Origin: Nilaparvata lugens
Lineage: Eukaryota; Arthropoda; Insecta; Hemiptera; Delphacidae
Direction of reading: 5' to 3'
Length of the DNA: 64,000 nt
NCBI RefSeq assembly: GCF_014356525.2
Contig: NC_052518.1
Location: 103,970,767 to 104,034,766 of the forward strand
Below the pieces are notes generated by a model, which did no database searches, was not told the DNA's origin, and was given only the letters and a program-made list of their open reading frames with translations. The position numbers and the translations under genes are program-made. Of this stretch, positions 35,561-47,500 are shown piece after piece (positions within the stretch are counted from its first letter, which is position 1; each line of letters begins with the position of its first letter).

Positions 35561-38500
35561 GTTTTCAATTAATATAGAAATAATTACAAAGTAAACGTTT
35601 TTATGTAAACACTTCTAGTCTCAGCTTTGAAGCCATTTTTACAAGTGTCCTCTTTTCAAATCATATAACATGATTGACATAACGTGGTGAATCCACTAAG
35701 TCTATAAAAGTAAATTTTCCAGGAAATCAATTTATAATTTCTACATGGAGGGCTTGATGTAGAAATACAGCATAGAATAGATTGTGGATGGATGAACTGG
35801 AGAAAAATGAGTGCCGTGGTGTTCTTTGTGATAAGAGAGTGAATTGTCAAATGAAGGGAAAAGTGTATAGATCAGTTGTGAGGCCAGCTATGCTGTATGG
35901 AACAGAAACATGGCCCATTTCAAAGAAACAGGAACGAAAGATGGAAGTGACTGAGATGAGAATGTTAAGATGGATGTGTGGGGCTACAAGAAGAGATGAA
36001 ATAAGAAATGAATTGATCAGAGGCACTGTGAAAGTTGGACCACTGGAAAAGAAAATGCAGGAGACAAGGATGAGGTGGTTTGGGCATGTACAGCGACGGG
36101 AGGAGGATTATGTTGGACGAAGAGTGCAGGATTTGGTGTTGGATGGTGTGAGAGGACGAGGTAGACCTAGGATGAGGTGGGGAGATAGAATAGCGGCTGA
36201 CTTGGCGGGGAGGAGAGAGCAAGCATTGGATAGGGCTTTGTGGAGAGGCAGACTAAGAGGAAGGAATGCCGACCCCATTTAAATGGAATAAGGCTCAGCC
36301 AAAGAAGAAAAAGAAGAAGAATTTCTAATTTCTAACATCAATAATAATTTCCTTATAGTGATTTTCCACAAGATAATTTCATACTGCAAGATATTAAATA
36401 TTCAATTAATTATTTAACATTCATAGTTTATAGAATCAATTAAAAACTAATAGAAAATCAAAGTTTGGAAAAATTGGACTTAGTGAATTTTTCTTGTACG
36501 CCCACGATAATTTGATTTTGAAAAAAGGAAATTTGCAAAAATGCATTCAAAGCTCAATCATGTAGTGTTTATTTATAAAAATGGGTACTACGTTATTATT
36601 TCTTTATTAATTAAACAATTCAAATAGCCCTATTAGAATACTTTATTATCTGAATTTCCTCTTCAGTTCATGTACTATGTTTTTCACCTGTTTATTGTAC
36701 AGACTTGTCCGCCACGACCATGCGTATTTCGTCCTTCATCAGCTGATTATTTCTGTATTTGTACAGAAACAGTAAGGTCTCATATAATCAGCTGACGAGG
36801 AGCGAAATGCGCGTGTCCAGAAGTCTGTAGTACATTGCATTCTTGTAGCTCTACCATTCTCGTACCGTCTGTGGTTGAAACACTTCTTCTCTAGTTATGA
36901 TGAACTTGATTGGGTGGTTACAGATCCAAACATCACAAATCATGGGGTCCATCCAGCTGGGGATTCAGCACGCCGTTGGTGGACTGGCTTCCAAACCAGA
37001 AAGAGATCTACTCATGCAGGACTTCATGACGGTTGAAACAACCACTTTCCCCGCTGATGGTTCAAGCCATACTCCGGCTCATCATTACTCCGAGTTCATC
37101 TTCAAGACGTACGCACCAATTGCTTTTAGATACTTCCGTGATCTCTTCGGCATCCAACCTGACGATTTCCTAGTAAGTTGACATTTTTAAATACTCATAA
37201 TTAAACCTATAAAAATACTGCTGTCTGGAGAACTTCTCTAGAAACACTCCTGTATATAAATACTACTAGCTGTCTGGATGTTATTTGTTAGTAAGTTGAC
37301 ATTTTTAAATACTCATAATTATCCTTTGAATACAAACCTGACGATTTCTTGATAAGTTGACATTTTAAAATACTCATAATTAGAAACCTATAAAAATACT
37401 GCTGTCTGGAGAACTTCTCTAGAAACACTCCTGTATATAAATACTACTAGCTGTCTGGATGTTATTTCTTAGTAAGTTGACATTTTTAAATACTCATAAT
37501 TATCCTTTGAATGAATACAAACCTGACGATTTCTTGATAAGTTGACATTTTAAAATACTCATAATTAGAAACCTATGAAAATACTGCTGTCTGGAGAACA
37601 CATCCAGAAATACTCCTGTATAATAATACTACCTGTCTGTATGTTATTTCTTAGTAAGTTGACATTTTAAAATACTCATAATTATCCTTTTAATACAAAC
37701 CTGACGATTTCTTAATAAGTTGACATTTTAAAATACTCATAATTAGAAACCTATGAAAATACTCCTGTCTGGAGAACACATCCAGAAACACTCCTGTCTA
37801 TGAAAATACTCCTGTATGAAAATATTAGCTGTCTGGATGTTATTTCTTAGTGAGGTCCACGTTATAATGGCAGTGGATAAAGATAGGAGAATAGCGTTAC
37901 CGTTTGTCTGCCTTGATTAATTATATTTCTGCATTGTTAAAAAACGTTGCGGAGCTAGAAAACGATAGTGCTGTCTGTTTTGTCTGTTTTAATAGACAAG
38001 GATAGCAACACCAATGTTAATCAAATACCTCCATTATAACATTTTAAAATACACATAATTATACTTTAAATATAACACTGGGTTAAATTGTCGGTCCCGG
38101 CTGAAGTATGACAGTCGTAAGGCCCATTGACGGCTTAAATGATATATTCAGGCGGTGGGACCTTCCCGCAATGGACTCCCCACCAATTAAAGCCATTCGA
38201 ATTTACTTTTTAACACTGGGTTGTACCACATTCCAAACATTTTTATTTGAGTTCTCCCTCCTTTGAAAGAAAGTATTGGGATATTTTACACCTATATTTG
38301 TATTTATTTATGTAGGTAACAACACTGATGTGAGGAACATTGGTAGATTAAATGCAAAGGCAAATCTTTTGTTATTTTTTATTCTAAATTTAGGTGATGC
38401 CACAGTTCAAAAAGTAGGTTAGGCTCCCTTCACTTCACCAATTTTCAATGTAAACCCTATAAACATAAAATTTTGAATTTATGTAGATTAAATAAGCACT

Positions 38501-41500
38501 CAATAAGCAATAAAAACTGTAAAATATTGAGGTACTTTGAGAACGACGGTTTTATTTCACAATTACAGTGAGGTCCACATTATAAAGTCAGTGTTTGATT
38601 TGCAATGGTATTGCTATTCTTGTCTATCATTCAACAATGCGAAAAGCTCTATCTCTTTCTCGCTTTGCTCTGTTGCCAGATCGTCTTTTAACAATGTAGA
38701 ATTAATAATTGAATCGGTCTGAAGAGAAAGGGAACATGTCAAAAATCACAATTTTTCAGGGGAGAGAAAAAACTGAATACAGATAAAAGTATTGATAATT
38801 TCAAGATTGTTTTTGTCATTAGGGTGCAAACTCTTTAAAGACAACAATTTCAATCCAGAATAATCAATTATATAAGATTCACCCCTTAAAATTGAGTTTT
38901 TTTGTTCCTTTACTTCCTTTTACTCATGACGATATTATAAATTATCACTCTTCAAATTTTACAAAATAAAACCCTTAAAATTGAGTTTTTTTGTTCCTTT
39001 ACTTCCTTTTACTCATGACGATATTATAAATTATCACTCTTCAAATTTTACAATAAACACCTCAACCGAAAGCAATCTAACCTCAAAGCAACGCGTGAAT
39101 CAAAGGTATAGCATAAAAATCACAACTGACAAACAGTTGATTTTCGAATGTTCGGCGTTGAAAGGAAACATGTGTGTCATGACTAGTTCCCTTTCACTCT
39201 AGTACAGCAGAAATACGATATCTGTTTTTCGTATAAAGAGAATGCTGACATGTTCCCTTTCAGCTCCAATCGATGTATCCCACAGTAAACAACTCATTTC
39301 AACCATAAAAAATGAAAAATTTTGACATGTTCCCTTTCTCCTCAGGCCGATTCAATTGTTTAACAAAATATTTTATCTTAATTATGAAAATTCATTATTA
39401 AATTATTGAAAAATATAATTTCTTGCTTAATAGAGAATACGAGAATGAACAGTTAATATTACATCAATAAACCTGTATCCTATCTTTGAACCTGTGTTCT
39501 CCTATCTTTCTCCACCGCCATTATAACATGGACCTCACTATAGCAGGTAGCCCGTGCTCCGCAAGGGTCTGTTCGAAGCACAAATAGATTGAATCTATTG
39601 TTGCATGCTGTTATTGAAAGTTTCAACTGTAATCATTCTACAATAGGAAAAACATTTTATTGGATATTTTTCTTATGTGAACTTTGTTTCAAGAATGGAA
39701 TGAATCTGTTTCAATTATTAAAATTATAATAAATTAATTCCAAAAATAAAAATAGACCTTCTTTGGAAAATTGAGAATCTTCATGCAAAATTTCAAGTTA
39801 ATCAGTTCAGTAGTTCAAACGCGATGATGCGTCAAACATGAATTTCGTATTCCGTACGTATATAAGCCGATTCCTTCCTTTATAGTTAGAAGATATAGAA
39901 AAAGAGGATATAGATATATAAGAAGATAGAAGATAAAACCATTGAATACACTATTTTATAGATGACCACTTTCAAGCAAAGTGTGACAAACTGGAAGCTT
40001 GATGAGTTGAAAACTTGATGAATTGAAAATTTGACGTACTGAATACTTGTCGAACTGAAAATAGGCCCATAATCATTGTCGGTAAATTAAGAATGTACCG
40101 GGTGTTTAAAAAAAGATGACCCAATTCTAAAAAGTTATATTTATTCTAAAAAATTGTGCACACAAACCAATTTTACATCAAATTACTCACAGAAGTATGA
40201 AGTCTATGATGACGTATTATAAGTGTTCTATATGCCCTCCTTTTGAGGCTCGGACGACATCTAGACGGTAGCCAAATTCATCCCAGACTGTTCGCAAGAT
40301 GTCTTCTCGGACTGTAGCTACTGCATCAGCTATCCTGGTTTTTAGCTCCTTAATATCAAATGCTAAGGGAGGAACAACGTTGAAGATCGTGTTCATGTTC
40401 AATTGATATTGAGGAGCTAAAAACCAGGATAACTGATGCAGTAGCTACAGTCTGAGAAGACATCTTGCGAACAGTCTGGAATGATGAATTTGGCTACAGT
40501 CTAGATGTCGTCCGAGCCTCAAAAGGAGGGCACATAAAACACTTATAATACATCATCATAAACTTGATACTTCTGTGAGTAATTTGATGTAAAATTGGTT
40601 TGTGTGCACCATTTTAAAAATAAATATAACTGTTTAAAATTGGGTCATTATTTTTGAAACACTCGGTATATGCAAAATTTCAAGTTGATCTGTTCAGTAG
40701 TTCAGATGTGATGATGCGTCATTCGTAAATATCCTATCGCATACATGTACAAGCCGATTCCCTCCTTTATTATATTGTAGATAATGTGTATATAGTCTAC
40801 ACAATATTCTGCATATTGTCACCTGGTCATATGGGACATATATATAAATCATATATTTATCTCATATTGATCAGGATTTTAGAGTTTTTTAATTAAAAGT
40901 TCAATGAACAGTGTTTTTGTCTTTGAACAATCTTTGTCATCGACAGAAAGATTGTTTATTTTATTTGTTGTCAATATTAACGTAGCTTCTCTTTGTTTCT
41001 AATAACAAACGTGCCGCTTGTGCGACAGATAAAAATATGTACTTAAAATGGCTTCCATGTTTGGCATTGACTGAGTTTATATTAATACCCAAAATTTAGC
41101 TTTTGGGGCAGAGCTCGTTCGTTAGGACTGTGCGTAAAGTCCGGCTGATCCAGTGAAGAAGGCTAGATTTCGTTTCGTTTTATTATACAGTTATTCTGTC
41201 ACATATCGGGCAGTCTAAAAATAATTGTATTATTGAGGAAGACGGGTTCTGAACCTATTCATTCGTTTAGTTAATTTTTGTTCTTTTAAAATACTAACTG
41301 TAAAGTCGCGATTAAACCAGTGGATGCCAAAGGGGGAAGCCATATTCAAAAGGTAGATGATTACTGGATAAGATCATTGTTCTTAATTTTCATAACCACA
41401 AAGATTGAATCATCTTAAGCAGCAGCGAGTTGTTTTCCCCATTAAATTCAATTTTAATATTGTAAAATATATTTATATTTTACCTTTTTGGAATAAAAAA

Positions 41501-44500
41501 ATTAATATTTATCATTTTCAACCATGTAAACCGAAAGATACCAATTAAATAAAGTTCTAGTATTTCTGTTCTCTTTTGTTATCATAGTTCTTTTTCCCCT
41601 CCTTACATACTTGGTAGAGGCGTCTCATTTTTCCCCCTTACAATATTTATTCTAAAAAAATTCATTCGCATATGGATCTCGTTGTGTATAGTCTGAGCTG
41701 AACTAGAGATAAGACTATAACAAATTGTGTAAGTGAATAATCTGAAGTAGACTAAACAGACCATGGTGTGAGATGGAGGATCAATCATTTGATAGTAAAA
41801 ATATTTCAGTGAGAAATCGATTAAAGATATCACACATTTTATCTCGTATTGTATACGTTAACATTTGAAATGAGAAAATGGTTGAGATTCTCCTATATTG
41901 GAATGTTTCTTTTCGGTTGTGCTGGAAGCATTTTATCGGTCTGCAAAAGTTGAGTGTTATCAGGGACATCCTTGTATTATCTTTTCGGTCAGTAGATGGT
42001 TCAGTTCATTGACTAAAAATATAAACAATATGCCATGAAGCATTATAAGTTGTCATAAAATTGAAAAGGAAAAATCTTTGTAATTTATTTAGAGAACGTT
42101 TTAATTATAGACCGAACGTAATGAGTCATTATCTCGACCGACCGGATTTGCTTTTGTATGTGAATTTATGTTTCTGATGTTTATAATCGTATATTAGTTA
42201 TACTGAATATTTAATGAAGTGCGATATTATTTTCCTTTTGTATTGTACTTTTATGCTATCAGATATGTCATTAAGGATCGTACTGCAATTTGTCTGTGAG
42301 CCTTCTATGTTTATATCGAATAAATGAGTAGAATCAATAAAAAATCAAAGTTTACGATGCAAAATAAATTATTTATTTATATAAAAATTGAGAAAGGAAC
42401 ACTCAAGAATTACATAAATATCGATACTAGTCGTTTATAATTTGAAGTAAATATTCTGAGGCCCGGTTGCACAACAGCCGGTTAAATTTTAACCGTGATT
42501 AATTTCATGAGAACCAATGAGGCGTTTTTGAAGAGACAGCTTCTCTGATTGGTTCTCGTGGAATTAAACACGGTTAAAATATAAGCGGCTGTTGTGCAAC
42601 CAGCACTAAGAGTACTAGTTATTTTCTATATTAAGGTCCACGTTGTAATGGCAGTATTTGATAAACATTGGTGTCGATATCCTTGTCTATCATTCGTCGA
42701 AGCAGATAGCTCTATCCTTCCAGATCGTTTTCAACAATGTAGAAATATAATTAATTAACAAAATATATCATCTTAATTGTGAGAATTAATTATTAAATAA
42801 TTGAACAAAATATTTTCTTGACGAATAAAATTATTTTATTAATTAAGCTTATTTTAAACGAGCAATCAACATTACATCAGATATACCGGTATCAGCTGTC
42901 GTCTATAGAAGGCATTGACAAGGCAGAGAATCGGCAACGCTGTTCTCACATCCTTCTCCACTGCCATTATAACGCGGACATCACCAATTGAATAAATTAT
43001 TTAATACACGTTGAATTGTCTTGTTTGCAATCTTATTTATTCCAATTTTGTTAACACTACACTCATTCTAATATTTTCCTTTTTTAGATATCTTTCTCCA
43101 CTGCCATCATAATAACGTGGACCTCACTGTATAATTGAATAAATTATTTAATACACGTTGAATTGTCTTGTTTGCAAACTTATTATTGCAATTTTGTTAA
43201 CACTGCACTTTATTTGTTTGCAGATATCTTTCTGCAGTGCTCCATTGCGAGAACTGTCCAATCCTGGCGCTAGCGGGTCTATTTTTTACCTCACTGACGA
43301 CGATGAGTTTATTATCAAAACAGTACAGCATAAAGAAGGAGAGTTCCTTCAGAAGCTGCTTCCAGGCTACTATATGGTGAGTACATCAATGTTCCATTAT
43401 TCAAGTGTAAAAAACACGTCTCTTTTATTTTAATCTTCTTCCTGTAACTATGTGTACCTTTCTTGTCTTCTGGGTTTTCTTATACAGAATGCGGCAGCGA
43501 AACTTCCTTTTTTATAAGTAAATAAAACTCTTTTATAAAACACTTATTGACATGGGCTACTTTTAAATTAATAAAACAAAATGGCAGCAAAAAACAGCAG
43601 CACACAGATCAATGATTTATAGATTGATAAATATTCCTATGTCAAAAGAAAATTATGAAAAAGAAGTGAAAATCATAGAACATTTTGCAGTAACAAATGG
43701 ATATGATACCAAATTTATTGATAAGATGATATATAAGCAAAAATATAAACAAATTAATCCACAAAATGATAGAAATTCAGAAAATACGGAATATATTTGT
43801 GTTCCATGCAACACTATTCTCAATAAGGCAATTAGGAAGACGTTCGCAAAAAAAATTTATTTAGGATACAAAACAACAAATAATGCTTTTGATTTAATAA
43901 AGAAGATTTCTAATAAAAAAATACAACAGGAACAATTTAAAAAATCAGGCGTTTATAAACTGGAATGTAGTTATTGTGAAAAATTTTACATTGGTCAAAC
44001 ACGTAGATGTTTTCAAAAAAGGTTCAATGAACATATTCAGGCTTTAAATTCAAAAAATACTACTCAAAAATCAGCGTTTGTTGAGCTTTTAATTGAGAAT
44101 AATCATAATTATATCAATATAAATTCTAATATGAAAATATTAAGCATTGGTAGTGAAAGTAATAAATTGAATGTAAAAGAAGAATTTTATATCTATAAAA
44201 CTGCAAAATTGAATAGGAATAATTTAATAAATATAATCAAATTTGACTTGAATAATCCTATTTTTGATAGAATTAAAAGTGAATAAATAAAATTTAAAAT
44301 TTTAAAATATAAATTTAAATTTAATAACTTTTACCAGAAATAACTTTTACCATATGTATTTAAGCATTATTTAAGCATATGTTCGTTTTATATCAATTAG
44401 TAAACAGTTATTGAATTTTATTTTATTTTAGAACCTGAAGATGGTGTAAACCGAAACAAACTAGTTGTTCAACTATTTTAAAGTTTTTAAAAATAAAGGG

Positions 44501-47500
44501 TGCTATAAGATTTATTTTGTTTTATTAATAAAACTCTTTGGATGGATCAGAAAGTTTGTATTATTTTTGTAATGTAGACACATATGTTTCAATTAGTTTT
44601 GAATATCAAACAGGTAGGTGACGTCCCCCCTTCTCCATACACTGAGTAAACCGATTTCTGGCGTTTGTCATCCATGACTCATGCCAGCATTGCAGGCGGT
44701 ATGTTAGCAATTTCTTCCATGATATTGGTTTTCAAATCTTGTAGGGTCCTTGGACGGTTAAATTAAACAAGGTATTCCAAAAACCCCCATACAAAAAAAA
44801 ATCACGAGGGTTCAAATCGGGAGATCGGACTGGGTACTCCGAATCGCTCCTAATTGAGATGAGGCGTTCTGGAAAGTGCTCCCTCAATTGAAGTCACGTT
44901 CAGAATGTTCCTGCACAATTGTATGGATGGAAATGAAGATCATCTTGAAGAATTCGTCTCACAGAACGATCGGAAAGTCTAAGAGCAGACGCATGTTTGA
45001 GCGCAGAACGCTGTGGTGATCTCAACATTGAAACTCTCGCTGCCTCAATGTTCTCAGGTGACCTAATGGGCCGAGCGACTTTAGTTCTTCGTCTTGTTGC
45101 ACTTGCAGTTTGTCAGAACGTAGTGACCAACGAAAAAATTGATTTCCGGTTCGGGACAGTAGTCAAAGGGGCTAAATTAAAGCGATTTCGAAATGTGCGC
45201 TGGGTTGTGATCACAGAACATCCGCTCGAAAAATAAGTCTCAACGACAAATGCACGCTTCTCATTGTTCCAATGCATGATGGCGAATGAACATGTCGGGA
45301 AGAAAACTTTATGGTCTGACCCCTCTAACGAGACAAATTAGCTCTACTACGACATCAGCTGACTGAATGGCGTTCACTTTAAAAAAGGAAGTTTTGCTGC
45401 TGCACCCGGTACTGGAGGGGCGTTTATATTAGTCAAGTCTCATTAAATTCAAGCTTTCTTGAAGTTCGTGTAAAATGAAAGAATTTGCAAAATTGAAGTC
45501 AAGTTTACAAGATACACTCTACCAATCTAGACCCTTCTTCAAGTTGAACATGTTTGACTTTTGGATTCAACTTGAATCTTGAAGGTGCAATCCAACCTAC
45601 AAAAAAGTGAGATAAATACATTGTCAGTCAATATGGGATGTATAAAAACAATTGAAGTAGAAAGTATGATGCAAAAGAAGGTATAAAAAGTAAGATGAAT
45701 GAATTTTTTTATTTTATAATTATATACTTTTGAGGATATGAAAACTTTGATTCAAGTAAACTTTACTTCCAAAATCGCCCATTCAACTCAAATTTTGATG
45801 TTTGAGGCTTGATTTTCACTGCAGTAGTAGTACATTTCAGTAAAAACTCAAATTCAAATTAGAGTTTTTCAACTTTCAAATTTATTCATTCTACTTAGTA
45901 CATTTCATCTACATTAGCTACTCCCATTTTTCTTTTCGTGTTTTTTTTTGTACATTCTACTGAATCGAAATTATAGATTCATACTGTAAAACTAAAAATT
46001 TAGTTCAACTCTAGATGTCAAGTTTTGATAAGCTTTTTGAAAATCATCATTATAAATTACTTGAGATATTAGATTTTTCATTACCCGTTTCCATCTCTTT
46101 CTTTGTCTACCTATGTATTTCCCTCCAGTAGATTTATAATGCAGATGTGATCTACCGTGTAGTATTCTTTTAAAGTTACGTCCAGTTCTGTCTATTTTCA
46201 ATTATATTTTCATCAAGTTTTTCAACTGAAAATATGTTTATTATTTCTGAATTTTTAATCTTATCCGTTCTGGATATGAATGCAACCAAATAGACTCTCT
46301 AATAATATCTATAATGTATTTAAAAACTATTAAAAAGTGTTCATCAAGGAAGGATTTTGAAATAAAACGAATATTTTTATTGTTTATAACACTGACTTCA
46401 TCAAGTTTTTCAATTGAAAATATAGTTATTATTATTTCTGAATTTTCAATCTTATCCGTTCTGGATATCGTTCGAACTCGTTCGTCAGAAGCAATAGGAA
46501 TCCAAGTTCCAAGGCTAGTCAAAACTCATTCCACTGCTAATACTTATTATATAGCACACACTCTGTATAGAAATCTGCCTGAAAATCTACGTAATACCGA
46601 AGGTAAATCCAAAAATATTTATAAAAACATGTTAATGACTGGTTAAAGGAGATTGGGAGGACAAAAATATAGATGTGATAATTCATTCATTGTATAAATA
46701 AAGCAAATGTCGTGTAATGATAGTCCAAATTTAACTCTAAATGTTTACATCTTTTATACTTAAAATCCTTTAAACTTCAAATTTACTCTGATATTAATAC
46801 CTGGTTTACCCAAGAATGTGATAGATGCAAGTATGGGGACAGTCCGACGTTAGCCAATCATCGCCAAGACCCTCTTCCACACACAGGCTTTGCCTTTGTG
46901 GAGAGTTTTCATGAAGTTTTTTAAAATATAATGTTGTATTTTCTGGAGCTACGATATAATAACAACTAGATTTAGTTATAATGATTAATTTTTTAGTTCA
47001 ACTGTAAGTTTTATTTATGATTGTTTGGTTGCAGAAGATGTAACGTTGTTGTATAATATGAATATTTGTACCCTGAAATCATGATAATAAAAACCAATTT
47101 GATTTGATTTGATTTATGAATGCAACCAAATAGACTCTCTAATAATATCTATAATGTATTTAAAAACTATTAAAAAGTGTTTATGAAGGAAGAATTTTGA
47201 AATGAAACGAATATTTTTATTATTTATAACACTGGCTTGTTTTTCTGTTTTGATTTGCTTTTAATACTCATCTAGTAGCCTAGATTAGTTTTTAGTTCTC
47301 TATTCATCATGTACTTGTCATTTCCTATTGATTTCAATTTCCACACAAGAAAAACTGAGCATTTCAAGGTCTCTGGGTCAAAACGCGCGGTGATGCAAGT
47401 TTTTTAGTTTCATTCATTCTTACGCTTGAAACAAGTCTACCTCAGCACCTGCTTATCTAGCTCTAGAACAAGATTTCAGTAATCTTCACCGAAATCCGCC

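Larger units (their letters stand above)
43483..45413 (-). mobile_element. Mariner-type remnant split by a Penelope-like element
   Basis: The left end CAGAATGCGGCAGCGAAACT followed by TCCTTTTTT pairs with the right end AAAAAAGGAAGTTTTGCTGC followed by TGCACCCGGTA. Minus-strand words from 45250 to 44630 follow a mariner transposase from its DNA-binding N-terminal half ([17 protein letters not shown]) to a C-terminal end ([18 protein letters not shown]), full of stops and lacking the catalytic core. Confidence 0.75.

Noticed and set aside
43612..44286. Host gene with a GIY-YIG nuclease domain
   Set aside because: The element is flanked by a 13-bp target duplication, lies inside a mariner remnant, and has Penelope-like motifs and 3' UTR wording.
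45990..46200. Basic 69-codon frame as a small DNA-binding protein
   Set aside because: No recognisable fold or conservation evidence; length is within chance range and it adjoins LINE scraps.
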